In this document: in pieces, positions 1 to 8,412 of the stretch | How positions within the stretch are numbered: the stretch's first letter is position 1 | Layout: each line of letters opens with the position of its first letter | DNA from: a virus | Length of the DNA stretch: 64,000 nucleotides | IMG/VR virus record: IMGVR_UViG_3300025141_014484 | Span: 1 to 64,000 of that record | Strand: one strand, 5' to 3' | Notes under the pieces: model-generated | Told to the model about the DNA's origin: nothing | The model's database searches: none | Seen by the model: only the letters and a program-made list of their open reading frames with translations | Program-made: the position numbers and the translations under genes

Positions 1-10
1 ACGTAGTCAC

Positions 11-199
11 ATGTCGGAACAAGAGCCAAAGAAATTACCAGCGTTTTTAAAAACTGTATATCTCTCTAACCGAGAAATTCGTTTAATTCTGGCCGGCCTA
101 TACTCTTTAAATATGTCCAAAGAAGAAGTTGAAGGTACCTTATGGAAAAAGCTTCTTTTTGAAAAACTTCATAAAAAAACCCGCAGAAAGAAAAATTAA
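11..199 (+). CDS. Small basic hypothetical protein
   Basis: A 62-residue protein I do not recognise. It is rich in Lys, Arg and Leu, with a strongly basic C-terminal tail (HKKTRRKKN), so nucleic-acid binding is possible but only inferred. It has no membrane segment and no known motif. The ATG at 11 is the first available and the upstream sequence is too short to judge a ribosome-binding site. Its stop at 197-199 abuts the next gene, which suggests co-transcription. The gene is probably real because it is tightly packed with its neighbour. Confidence 0.6.
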   Translation: MSEQEPKKLPAFLKTVYLSNREIRLILAGLYSLNMSKEEVEGTLWKKLLFEKLHKKTRRKKN

Positions 200-445
200 T
201 TGAACCTTATTAAAAGAGACGATCTTATATTAGAAGCCGCCTTAGAATTTGGCGCCGATTACTACTATGAGATTAAAAATGGGACCATGGGAGTGACGTT
301 GTATATCCAAGCTCCCAATAAAGACGAAGCTTCTCGGATTCGTAAGCATGCACCAAGTTTTTGGAACAAGCTATACGTGGTGGTTCTTTACAGCACAGCT
401 CCGGATTTTGCAGAGGATGCGCTATATGACCCAAAGTTATCTTAA
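200..445 (+). CDS. Hypothetical protein, TTG start
   Basis: An 81-residue acidic, aromatic-rich protein of unknown function. The reading frame opens with TTG directly after the TAA of the upstream gene; no in-frame ATG appears until far inside. The N-terminal half (DDLILEAALEFGADYYYEI) looks like helix then strand, suggesting a small globular alpha/beta fold. It ends five bases before the tRNA gene. No motif gives a function. The start is inferred from packing, not from a strong ribosome-binding site. Confidence 0.55.
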   Translation: MNLIKRDDLILEAALEFGADYYYEIKNGTMGVTLYIQAPNKDEASRIRKHAPSFWNKLYVVVLYSTAPDFAEDALYDPKLS

Positions 446-449
446 TATT

Positions 450-525
450 GCCGGTATAGCTCAGCTGGAAGAGCAGCGGTTTTGTAACCCGCAGGCCCCT
501 CGTTCGAATCGTGGTGCCGGCACCA
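450..525 (+). tRNA. tRNA-Thr (anticodon TGT)
   Basis: A 76-base cloverleaf can be drawn. The acceptor stem GCCGGTA pairs with TGCCGGC (one G-T pair). The D stem is GCTC/GAGC. The anticodon stem-loop is GCGGT TTTGTAA CCCGC with anticodon TGT at 483-485. The T arm is CCTCG TTCGAAT CGTGG, followed by discriminator A and an encoded CCA at 523-525. The last anticodon-stem pair (T-C) and the middle T-stem pair (T-T) are mismatched, so the molecule is slightly degenerate but probably functional. It would read ACA codons, which are common in the AT-rich genes here. Confidence 0.9.
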
Positions 526-583
526 TAAACAGGAATCCGGGGATTATAATCGTTTTAAGATTAATTTTATAGCAACAGTATTT

Positions 584-611
584 TATACTAGTATAGGAAC
601 TTGGGAACTTG
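584..611. promoter_or_regulatory. Palindrome plus tandem octamer upstream of the cytidylyltransferase gene
   Basis: A perfect 12-base palindrome, TATACTAGTATA (584-595), is followed at once by two copies of GGAACTTG (596-611). This lies in the 133-base space between the tRNA and the gene at 659, the largest intergenic space in the window. TATACT resembles a bacterial -10 box, but I see no convincing -35. The arrangement looks like a promoter or operator; the function is inferred from position and symmetry only. The rest of the space (526-658) holds nothing else I can name. Confidence 0.4.
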
Positions 612-658
612 AGCCGTAACACGAAAAGGAATATTATGACAAATCGAGGTAGCAGAAG

Positions 659-1177
659 ATGATGGATAAGAAAAAAACTATATGTGTATCAGGAGGGTTT
701 GACCCGGTTCATATCGGCCACCTTAGAATGATGCAAGAGGCCGCTCAATATGGCGAAGTCGTTGCTATTGTTAACTCTGACCAGTGGTTGATGCGAAAGA
801 AGGGATATATTTTTATGCCCTTTGAAGAACGCTGTGAAATTATTAGAGGCTTTAAGTGTGTGACGGCAACCTCTTCTGTAGGTGATGATGACGGCACTGT
901 GTGTGAGGCCCTGCGGCGCCTTAAGCCAGATTATTTTGCCAATGGCGGTGATCGCAAAACTGATAATACACCGGAAATGGACGTTTGCGAAGAATTTCAA
1001 ATTGAATTATTATGGGCCGTCGGGGGCAACAAAATTCAAAGCTCTTCTACATTAGTTAATGACTCGGGGGTAGTCTCTCCTTCTATAACAGTCACGGAAA
1101 TCGATGGTGTAGATCTTACTCCCAGTAGGGTAGATATCATCGCATGCGGAGATATATCAAAGAATGGAGACTATTAA
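659..1177 (+). CDS. Cytidylyltransferase-like nucleotidyltransferase
   Basis: A 172-residue protein of the HxGH nucleotidyltransferase superfamily, which includes glycerol-3-phosphate cytidylyltransferase and the adenylyltransferase domain of HldE. The nucleotide-binding motif GGFDPVHIGH (residues 12-21) is intact. The expected second motif (ISSTxxR) is only partly kept as IQSSSTLV, without the arginine. The last 40 or so residues extend beyond the usual domain. The ATG at 659 sits 9 bases after GAGG; the next-codon ATG at 662 is an alternative. It could activate a phosphorylated sugar or polyol, which would fit the glycan island starting 3 kb downstream, but the substrate cannot be read from sequence. 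Confidence 0.75.
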   Translation: MMDKKKTICVSGGFDPVHIGHLRMMQEAAQYGEVVAIVNSDQWLMRKKGYIFMPFEERCEIIRGFKCVTATSSVGDDDGTVCEALRRLKPDYFANGGDRKTDNTPEMDVCEEFQIELLWAVGGNKIQSSSTLVNDSGVVSPSITVTEIDGVDLTPSRVDIIACGDISKNGDY

Positions 1178-1212
1178 AACAACGGCCTATTTAATAGTGA
1201 TAAAGAATCTAT

Positions 1213-2529
1213 ATGAGCCGTAAAAAAATCTATGTTTTAGATACTAGTGTTTATCTAACAAATGCAGAATGCATATACGCTTTTAAAAATAATGATATTC
1301 ATGTTCCTTTGAAAGTATTCGAGGAAATAGATAAACATAAAAAACGTCAAGATGCGGTCGGGGCCCAAGCGAGGAAGATTATTCGTATTTGGGACGGCCT
1401 ACGTGCACGTGGATCTCTAGCAAAGGGATCCCGAATCCGGAAGGGTTTAGGGTTAGTTCAGTCCATTAGTGCGGCTGGTATTACCCCCCAAGATCTTCCA
1501 TATGACCTTGATATGAAGGTCCCCGATCATTTGATTATTGCTACCGCCCTGAAAGCGCAACGAGAAACCGATCGTAAAGTTATTTTAGTATCGCGGGACA
1601 TCAACATGCGTGTTATTGCGGATGCAGTTGGTCTCACATCAGAAGACTTTCAAAATAATCAGGTTGTTGATAATAGCGAAAACATATATGAAGGCTGTGC
1701 AACCGTTTTAGTAGACGATCAAACAATTGATAGGTTTTACGAAAGGCAGAGCGTGTATTTAGAGAACAAAGGTCTCTATTCTAATCAATATGTTATGATG
1801 GTTTCTAGTGCCAATGAAAAGAAGACAGCTTTAGGCCGCTATACAAGTGATTCAATGCCCGTACGGCAACTACTAAAAAGTCAAAAGATTTGGGGAATTA
1901 AACCACGAAACAAGGAACAACAGTTTTTGATGGACTCTCTAATGGACCCTACAGTCCAAATTGTCACAGTCATTGGCAAAGCAGGTAGCGGTAAGACGAT
2001 CTGTGCGATCGCTGCAGGCCTTGAACAGACCATAGACGAGACCACACAAGACTACACGCGCGTAATCGTTTCTAGGCCCATACAGCCCCTCGGAAAAGAC
2101 ATCGGTTTTCTTCCCGGGAGCCTAGAAGAGAAGATGACCCCTTGGTTGATGCCCATCCAAGATAATTTGCAGTTTTTAATGGGAAATGATAAATTAACCC
2201 TTGACATTTATATACAAAAGGGTACAATAGAGATAGAAGCATTGACTTATATTCGTGGGCGCTCAATCTCAAACGCCTTTATCATAATAGATGAGGCACA
2301 AAACTTGACAACTCACGAATTAAAGACTATAATAACAAGAGTGGGAGAAGGAACCAAAATTGTGTTGACCGGGGACGTAGAACAGATCGATAATGTTTAT
2401 ATCGATGCGACGTCCAATGGTTTGACACATGCTGTGGAAAAGTTCAAAAAGTTTGAACTGGCGTCACACATAACCTTACACAAGGGCGAACGCTCTAAAG
2501 TTGCAACCTTCGCCGCTCAGAATTTGTGA
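1213..2529 (+). CDS. phoH: PhoH-like ATPase with N-terminal PIN domain
   Basis: A 438-residue protein. Residues about 5-150 form a PIN (RNase-like) domain, with VLDTSVY containing Asp10 near the start and VSRDINMRVIA near its end. Residues about 225-438 form the PhoH P-loop ATPase, with Walker A GKAGSGKT at 255-262 and Walker B IIIDEAQ with Asp360-Glu361. This PIN-PhoH architecture matches the PhoH2-type proteins of bacteria, described as RNA helicase/ribonucleases. PhoH genes are common in marine phages, but their role there is unsettled. A CTATTTAATAGTGA element lies 12 bases before the start and may be a promoter. Confidence 0.92.
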   Translation: MSRKKIYVLDTSVYLTNAECIYAFKNNDIHVPLKVFEEIDKHKKRQDAVGAQARKIIRIWDGLRARGSLAKGSRIRKGLGLVQSISAAGITPQDLPYDLDMKVPDHLIIATALKAQRETDRKVILVSRDINMRVIADAVGLTSEDFQNNQVVDNSENIYEGCATVLVDDQTIDRFYERQSVYLENKGLYSNQYVMMVSSANEKKTALGRYTSDSMPVRQLLKSQKIWGIKPRNKEQQFLMDSLMDPTVQIVTVIGKAGSGKTICAIAAGLEQTIDETTQDYTRVIVSRPIQPLGKDIGFLPGSLEEKMTPWLMPIQDNLQFLMGNDKLTLDIYIQKGTIEIEALTYIRGRSISNAFIIIDEAQNLTTHELKTIITRVGEGTKIVLTGDVEQIDNVYIDATSNGLTHAVEKFKKFELASHITLHKGERSKVATFAAQNL

Positions 2530-2536
2530 GAATAAA

Positions 2537-2776
2537 ATGGAAAATGAAAACCCTGATTTAGTGCTACCGGTCGCCGCTACGACACCCTTGAAAGATATGG
2601 TGGTTAATTATATTGGCGAGAGGCTTAACCCCAAAGATGGAAATATAACAGTGGAGATGGCAGTTGACGTTTTTGCAGCTGAATTTCCTGAATTTTTAAT
2701 GGCAATTGCTGAAGAAAACTTTTTACGAGGGTATCAGCAAGCAATTAATGATGTTGAAAATACTACAAAAGAGTAA
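2537..2776 (+). CDS. Hypothetical protein
   Basis: A 79-residue acidic protein of unknown function, lying between PhoH and the metallopeptidase. I chose the ATG at 2537 rather than the earlier start at 2501, which would run 29 bases into PhoH. The chosen start gives MENENPDL and lies 7 bases after the PhoH stop codon. The middle (ITVEMAVDVFAAEFPEF) and end (ENFLRGYQQAINDVE) look helical and amphipathic, as in small adaptor-like phage proteins. Its TAA overlaps the next ATG (TAATG), so the two are probably translated together. Confidence 0.6.
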   Translation: MENENPDLVLPVAATTPLKDMVVNYIGERLNPKDGNITVEMAVDVFAAEFPEFLMAIAEENFLRGYQQAINDVENTTKE

Positions 2777-3396
2777 TGGAATATTATATATACAACATCC
2801 CGGTCTTTGTCATTAACGAACCCGATGAGTCGGTTGACATACCTACATTTTGTGTAGAAGTAGAAGAACATATACCACAAAATATGCTTCACAATGTTGA
2901 AGTAGTATATATCGGACAATTTCGAGAATTAAAAGATCGTAATGCCATGTATAATAATGGTGGAATTTATATAAGCTCCATGGAACCAACTAATTTTGAT
3001 ATGTTAGAAAACTTTATTCATGAAGTAGCTCACTCATTAGAATCGAATTATGGAATGATGATTTATGACGAAGAATTAGTTCGAGAATTTAAAGGAAAAA
3101 GAAGTAGGCTCCATCACTTACTTAAAGCGGAGGGATATCATATAAATCCCATTTTATATTCTTTTACAGAGTATAACAAAAAATTTGATAACTTTTTGGC
3201 AAATGAGGTGGGGTATCCCATGCTTCTTTCCTTGACAATAGGATTATTTGCGTCCCCTTACGGGGCCACCTCTATTCAAGAGTATTTTGCAAACGGATTC
3301 GAGAAGTATTTTCTCGACAACCCACGAACGGTGAAAAATATATCACCAGTTCTGTATAGAAAGATTGAAGAAATAATTAATGACGACGAAGCGTGA
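2776..3396 (+). CDS. Putative zinc metallopeptidase (HEVAH motif)
   Basis: A 206-residue protein with the zincin motif HEVAH at residues 82-86, preceded by a predicted helix (FDMLENFIHEVAHSLE). Further on, SIQEYFANGFEKYF (167-179) has the look of the helix that supplies the glutamate third ligand in gluzincins such as the anthrax lethal-factor family; Glu169 is the likely residue. It has no signal peptide or membrane segment, so it would act in the cell or be packaged. I infer a protease or a protease-fold protein; the target is unknown. The 3' end overlaps the nuclease gene by 17 bases. Confidence 0.65.
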   Translation: MEYYIYNIPVFVINEPDESVDIPTFCVEVEEHIPQNMLHNVEVVYIGQFRELKDRNAMYNNGGIYISSMEPTNFDMLENFIHEVAHSLESNYGMMIYDEELVREFKGKRSRLHHLLKAEGYHINPILYSFTEYNKKFDNFLANEVGYPMLLSLTIGLFASPYGATSIQEYFANGFEKYFLDNPRTVKNISPVLYRKIEEIINDDEA

Positions 3397-4162
3397 ACAC
3401 ATATCATATTCTGAATTGAAAGACTGGGCACAATGCCCCCACTATCACAAGAAAGCCTGGATTGAAAGAGTTGCCCCGTTTGAGGGTAATGAATATACAG
3501 CCTTTGGAAGTGCCATACATGATGTATGTGAAAAGAAGCTCCTAAAAGAAGACATCAATGAAGGAGAAGTATTCCAGCTCGGCTTTGCTAAAAGGCTGCA
3601 GGAACTCCTAGAAAAAAATATTGAGTTTAATGGGTCCAATGTCCAACAAATGAAGACAGCCGGCCCTGCAATTTTAGCCGAGGTCGATGATGCACTGAAA
3701 GAATATTTTGGTGACTATGAAGTTTTTTCCTCTGAGGAAATGTTATATGTCCCAATTGAAGATTTCAACATTAATTTTAAAGGGTTTGTTGACGCAGTCG
3801 TAAAGGTGGGTGATACATATCATCTATTTGACTGGAAGACTTGCTCCTGGGGTTGGGACTCCCGAAAGAAAGCGGAAAAGTTGGTTACGTATCAGTTGAC
3901 TTTATACAAGCATTTTTTCTGTCAAAAGCATAAAATTGACCCAAAAAATGTGGAAACCCACTTTGCTTTATTGAAAAGAACAGCTAAAAAAGACCGTGTA
4001 GAGATATTTAGAGTAACGAGCGGCCAGCAAAAAACTGAAAATGCTCTTAAACTTCTCTATCAAGCAATCTATAATATCACTAAAAGATTTAGCATCAAGA
4101 ATCGACTGAATTGTCATAAGCCGTATCCCTGTAAGTTGCTGAACACTAAACATTGTACATAA
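3380..4162 (+). CDS. PD-(D/E)XK nuclease, RecB/Cas4-like, possible Fe-S protein
   Basis: A 260-residue protein with the RecB/Cas4-type nuclease pattern. SYSELKDWAQCP near the start and GSAIHD form the first helices. Asp138 lies in GFVDAV, Asp151-Trp-Lys153 gives the DxK motif, and Gln172xxxTyr176 matches the QxxxY motif. One cysteine near the N terminus (Cys19) and three at the C terminus (Cys245, Cys251, Cys259) match the one-plus-three layout that holds a 4Fe-4S cluster in Cas4 and AddB, although the spacing differs. It probably processes DNA ends during replication or recombination. Related nucleases occur in many large phages; no CRISPR array or cas gene is nearby. Confidence 0.8.
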   Translation: MTTKREHISYSELKDWAQCPHYHKKAWIERVAPFEGNEYTAFGSAIHDVCEKKLLKEDINEGEVFQLGFAKRLQELLEKNIEFNGSNVQQMKTAGPAILAEVDDALKEYFGDYEVFSSEEMLYVPIEDFNINFKGFVDAVVKVGDTYHLFDWKTCSWGWDSRKKAEKLVTYQLTLYKHFFCQKHKIDPKNVETHFALLKRTAKKDRVEIFRVTSGQQKTENALKLLYQAIYNITKRFSIKNRLNCHKPYPCKLLNTKHCT

Positions 4163-4171
4163 GGAATTCAT

Positions 4172-5422
4172 ATGTCTGAAAAAATTAAGATTTTTACAAT
4201 CAGTGACCATCCCCTATCCCCCTCGGGCGTTGGCACTCAAACAAAATATATTATTGAGGGGATGTTAAAAACGGGAAAATATGAGTTCGTCTCCTTTGGG
4301 GGGGCAGTAAACCACCCCCAACACCAGCCTCAAAAGACCGAACAATGGGGCGACGACTGGATCATCTGGCCCATCGATGGGTACGGGAACAAGGATCAAG
4401 TCCGGTCCATGATCCATCAGCAAAAACCAGATATTTTATGGTTTATGACAGATCCAAGATTTTTTACATGGCTTTGGGAAATAGAGCACGAAATTCGAGA
4501 GCACATTCCTATGGTTTATTATCATGTATGGGACAATTACCCGGCTCCAAAGTTTAATAGACCGCTCTATCTCTCTAATGACCACGTGGCGTGTATTTCA
4601 CGCTTAACACATGATATTGTTCAGACGGTCGCTCCGGAGGTAAAGAGTTCATATGTCCCGCATGCGGTTGATTCAGAAATATTTGCTCCCATTGGTCGCG
4701 AGGGAAAGGAACAGCTTAAGGAGACTCATGGCCTGAAAGACAAGTTCGTGTGTTTTTGGAATAACCGCAACGCGCGCCGAAAGCAGTCGGGAACTTTAAT
4801 TTGGTGGTTTAAGGACTTTTTAGATCGAGTGGGACATGACAAAGCAACACTTATTATGCACACAGATACAAAGGACCAACACGGTCAAGATTTGGATGCA
4901 ATTATAGCTGAGTTAGGTCTCACAGATGGCCAAGTTATGTTTTCAAGAGCTAAAGTGCAACCATCAGACATGGCCGGCCTTTATAATATGTCAGATGTGA
5001 CAATTAATATTTCCGATGCCGAAGGTTTTGGTTTGGCGACCTTAGAATCCTTATCTTGTGGGACCCCCATATTAGTCAATATGACCGGAGGCCTCCAAGA
5101 CCAAGTAACCGATGGGGAAAACTGGTTTGGTATCGGATTAGAACCGTCGTCGAAAGCCATAATCGGCTCCCAACAGGTGCCTTACATTTACGAAGATCGT
5201 CTTAATAAGGACGACTTTTTAGATGCATTAAATAAGTTATATGATATGAATTCAGTAGACAGAGATAAGCTGGGAAGTGCCGGCAGAGCTTGGGTAGAAA
5301 AAAAGTTTAATTTTGATGATTTTATTAACACATGGGATACTTTATTTACTGAGTTAAATGAATCAGCCGGCTCCTGGGACGATCGAGAAAATTATACACC
5401 ATACGAAATGAGGGTCTTTTAA
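4172..5422 (+). CDS. GT4-family glycosyltransferase
   Basis: A 416-residue GT-B glycosyltransferase and the first gene of the glycan island. The N-terminal acceptor domain begins with a glycine-rich loop (LSPSGVGTQT). The C-terminal nucleotide-sugar domain carries the family signature EGFGLATLE, with Glu284 and Glu292 as the E-x7-E pair, followed by CGTPILV. It would transfer a sugar from a nucleotide donor with retention of configuration; donor and acceptor cannot be assigned. The ATG lies shortly after AAGGAATT. The stop overlaps the next start (TAATG), so it is translationally linked with the 657-residue bifunctional enzyme downstream. Confidence 0.9.
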   Translation: MSEKIKIFTISDHPLSPSGVGTQTKYIIEGMLKTGKYEFVSFGGAVNHPQHQPQKTEQWGDDWIIWPIDGYGNKDQVRSMIHQQKPDILWFMTDPRFFTWLWEIEHEIREHIPMVYYHVWDNYPAPKFNRPLYLSNDHVACISRLTHDIVQTVAPEVKSSYVPHAVDSEIFAPIGREGKEQLKETHGLKDKFVCFWNNRNARRKQSGTLIWWFKDFLDRVGHDKATLIMHTDTKDQHGQDLDAIIAELGLTDGQVMFSRAKVQPSDMAGLYNMSDVTINISDAEGFGLATLESLSCGTPILVNMTGGLQDQVTDGENWFGIGLEPSSKAIIGSQQVPYIYEDRLNKDDFLDALNKLYDMNSVDRDKLGSAGRAWVEKKFNFDDFINTWDTLFTELNESAGSWDDRENYTPYEMRVF

Positions 5423-7395
5423 TGAGAAAAAAAATTATAGTCAAAGCCCCGGCGCTATCACGCTCTGGTTACGGGGAGCAGAGTCGTTTTGCTCTACGCG
5501 CGCTCCGAAGTCGAGATGATCTATTTGATATATATCTAGTTAATATTCCTTGGGGCCACACCGGGATGATAACAGAGAATGATGAGGAACGTCAGTGGAT
5601 TGATCAAACAATTTTGAAAACTGGCGCGCAAGCCCAGAACGACACTTCCTATGATATGTCTCTACAAATTACGGTACCGAACGAATTTGAACAAATGGCG
5701 CCAGTGAATATTGGATATACTGCCGGCATTGAAACAACTAAGGTCGCCCCCGAGTGGATTGCGAAATGTAACGAGGTTGTCGAGAGGTTGATCGTTGTTT
5801 CTAACCACTCGAAAAAAGTATTTGAAAGCACGAAATACAATGTAAAAGATGATCAGGGAAACGAACACCCGGGCTGGGGCCTTCACAAGCCTGTTTGTGC
5901 AGTGAACTATCCGGTAAGAAAAACAGACCCAGAGCCCTTAGAAATAGAATTTGAAACAACAAATAATTTTCTTGTTGTTTCCCAATGGGCAATCCGCAAG
6001 AATATAGAGAATACGGTAAAATGGTTTATCGAAGCTTTCCGTGACGATCCAGACGCCGGTCTTGTATTAAAGACAAATACGGCCGCCGATTCTATTACTG
6101 ACAGAGAATTTACAGCATTTAGATTAAAAGAGCTGTTGAAATCTTGCGGCGAATATAAATGTAAAATTTATTTTCTTCATGGCACAATATCTCCGGGTAA
6201 TTTAACATGGTTATATAAGCACCCTACTATGCGCGCCTTAATTAATATTGGCCACGGAGAAGGATTTGGCTTACCATTATTTGAGGCTGCTTATGCTGGG
6301 CTCCCGTTAATCACGGTTACATGGAGTGGCCATATGGATTTTATTTGTAAACCAAATAAAAAAGGAAAAGAAGTGCCTAAGGTAATGCGTGTTGATTATG
6401 ATTTAAAGACTGTCCAACCTGAGGCCGTTTGGAAGGGAGTAATCAACGACGATTCTATGTGGGCATATGCCAAAGAGGCCTCATTTAAACGCGCCTTAAA
6501 AGAGGCGATAAGCAAAAAAGCCCACTGGAAAAAAGAAGCAAAACTTCTTCAGAATCATATCCTTGAAAATTTCACTACAGAAAAAATGTATGATGAGTTT
6601 GTTAGGGGGGTTTATGGAGAAGAAATAACCGCACAAGTAGAAACAGAACAACTTCCAAAAATCTCGTTGATAACATCAGTTTATGATGCCGGTGACCATA
6701 TTGATCAGCTTATGGAAGACATAACCCAGCAAACTATTTTTGAGGACAAATGTGAGTGGATTATTCTTAATGCCAATAAGACTGGCAATGACGCCGAAGA
6801 AGAAACAATTCTAAAGTATGTTGATAAGTACCCTAATAATATCATATACAAACGTCTCGAAGAGGATCCGGGCGTATATGGGGTGTGGAACCAGGGTGTA
6901 CACATGTCCACAGGAGAATATATTACAAATGTAAATTGCGATGACCGGCGACATCCTAAATGTTTAGAAAATCAGTCAAAGCTTCTTTATTCGGACGACG
7001 AGACAGATCTTGTGTATATCGATTCGTATGTCGTCCAGGAGCCAAACAAACAGTGGAAAGATGTAGACTCACAGACACAACGCTATAATTTTGAAGAATT
7101 CAGTGTTGAAGCTATGTTGCGTGGGAATCTCCCACATAACAATCCCATGTGGAAGAAAACTCTTCATGACCGGTTCGGTTATTTTGATGAAAATTACCGT
7201 TCTGCAGCCGACTGGGATCTATGGTTGCGCTGCGCAATTGGTGGAGCAAAGTTCAAAAAGCACCCGCAAATTATGGGAGTGTATTATTTTAGTCCAACCG
7301 GGATTTCAACAAACCCAGAGAATAATGTCTGGAAGAGAAAAGAAGAAAGAGATGTCTTCCAAAAACACCTTGTGGAATATCAGAAAAGTCAGTAG
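5422..7395 (+). CDS. Bifunctional glycosyltransferase (GT4-GT2 fusion)
   Basis: A 657-residue protein with two glycosyltransferase domains in one frame. Residues 1 to about 400 are a GT4-like GT-B domain with EGFGLPLFE (Glu280 and Glu288) and preceding INIGHG. From about residue 412, PKISLITSVYDAG opens a GT-A domain of family GT2, with NVNCDDRRHP near 505 as the metal-binding Asp region and a tail that includes AADWDLWLRCA. Such fusions usually add two sugars in sequence. It overlaps the upstream GT4 gene by 3 bases and, with it, gives three transferase activities in a row. Specificities are unknown. Confidence 0.88.
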   Translation: MRKKIIVKAPALSRSGYGEQSRFALRALRSRDDLFDIYLVNIPWGHTGMITENDEERQWIDQTILKTGAQAQNDTSYDMSLQITVPNEFEQMAPVNIGYTAGIETTKVAPEWIAKCNEVVERLIVVSNHSKKVFESTKYNVKDDQGNEHPGWGLHKPVCAVNYPVRKTDPEPLEIEFETTNNFLVVSQWAIRKNIENTVKWFIEAFRDDPDAGLVLKTNTAADSITDREFTAFRLKELLKSCGEYKCKIYFLHGTISPGNLTWLYKHPTMRALINIGHGEGFGLPLFEAAYAGLPLITVTWSGHMDFICKPNKKGKEVPKVMRVDYDLKTVQPEAVWKGVINDDSMWAYAKEASFKRALKEAISKKAHWKKEAKLLQNHILENFTTEKMYDEFVRGVYGEEITAQVETEQLPKISLITSVYDAGDHIDQLMEDITQQTIFEDKCEWIILNANKTGNDAEEETILKYVDKYPNNIIYKRLEEDPGVYGVWNQGVHMSTGEYITNVNCDDRRHPKCLENQSKLLYSDDETDLVYIDSYVVQEPNKQWKDVDSQTQRYNFEEFSVEAMLRGNLPHNNPMWKKTLHDRFGYFDENYRSAADWDLWLRCAIGGAKFKKHPQIMGVYYFSPTGISTNPENNVWKRKEERDVFQKHLVEYQKSQ

Positions 7396-7407
7396 CGGAA
7401 CAGGCTG

Positions 7408-8412
7408 ATGGAACTGTCTCAAAATATTTTAATAACAGGCGGCGCGGGGTTTATAGGGCACCATATTGTTGAGTATTTACTTAAAAATACTGATCACAAC
7501 ATTATATCACTAGACCGAATAGACACATCTTGTACTCTTGGTCGCTTAAGCCAGATTTTATTAGAAAACCCGGAATATCGACCACGACTTAAAATTGTTT
7601 GGCATGATTTAAAATCTCCAATTAACACCCACGTGACTGAAGAAATTGGTTCCGTAGATTATATTTTACATTTAGCTGCTGGTTCACATGTTGATCGAAG
7701 TGTCAAGAACCCAATGGGTTTTGTGATGGATAATATTGTGGGCACCGTCAATTTATTGGAGTATGCTCGCCACGAATTAGCAGCAACCCTTAAGATTTTC
7801 TTAAATTTTAGTACAGACGAGGTTTACGGCCCTGCGATTGAAGGGATTAAATTCAAGGAGAACGATCGCCACAACCCATGCAACCCGTATTCGGCCTCGA
7901 AGTCCGCTGCGGAGCACATGTGCAACTCGTATTTCACTACGTATGGAGTACCAGTTATAACAACCCACACAATGAATGTTTATGGTATAAGGCAAAGCAA
8001 TGAAAAATTTATCCCTCTTATTATCAATAAGGTGTTGAACGGCGAAAAAATACAGATTCATACCGACGAAGAGGGGAATGTGGGCTCGCGAAAATATCTT
8101 AATGCGGCAGATGTAGCTTCGGCTATATTATTCTTATTAGAAAAAGGTATCGTCGGGGAGAAGTATAACATAGCGTCAGATGAAGAGATTTCAAACCTCC
8201 AACTTGCTGCCACAATTGCGGAGATTATGGGAGAGGCCCTGGATTATGAATTAAAATATCCTAAAGAAACCAGGGGGAAGAACGATACTCGATACTCAAT
8301 TTCTGGACAGAAACTTCGTGCCTTGGGCTGGCGGCAGAAAATTTTCTTGCAAGATGGTTTAAGAGAGGTGGTTAGGTGGCATACCGCCCACGCCATGGTC
8401 GGCGGTCGATGA
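7408..8412 (+). CDS. NAD-dependent sugar epimerase/dehydratase (RmlB-like)
   Basis: A 334-residue extended short-chain dehydrogenase. The NAD-binding motif GGAGFIG is at residues 11-17. FSTDEVYG and YSASK supply the Thr/Asp/Glu and the YxxxK catalytic elements, and the pattern STDEVYG with NPYSASKSAAEH is typical of dTDP-glucose 4,6-dehydratases. The usual RmlB is a little longer, and no RmlA, RmlC or RmlD gene is in the window, so the substrate may be another nucleotide-hexose. It makes a 4-keto-6-deoxy or epimerised sugar donor for the surrounding transferases. The gene starts 12 bases after the fusion transferase. Confidence 0.85.
   Translation: MELSQNILITGGAGFIGHHIVEYLLKNTDHNIISLDRIDTSCTLGRLSQILLENPEYRPRLKIVWHDLKSPINTHVTEEIGSVDYILHLAAGSHVDRSVKNPMGFVMDNIVGTVNLLEYARHELAATLKIFLNFSTDEVYGPAIEGIKFKENDRHNPCNPYSASKSAAEHMCNSYFTTYGVPVITTHTMNVYGIRQSNEKFIPLIINKVLNGEKIQIHTDEEGNVGSRKYLNAADVASAILFLLEKGIVGEKYNIASDEEISNLQLAATIAEIMGEALDYELKYPKETRGKNDTRYSISGQKLRALGWRQKIFLQDGLREVVRWHTAHAMVGGR

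Noticed and set aside
348-572. 74-codon frame covering the tRNA
   Set aside because: It runs through the whole tRNA-Thr gene and overlaps the better 200-445 frame; its protein is low-complexity tRNA-derived text.
7408-8412. Full dTDP-rhamnose pathway
   Set aside because: Only an RmlB-like gene is present; RmlA, RmlC and RmlD were looked for and not found, so I do not claim the pathway.
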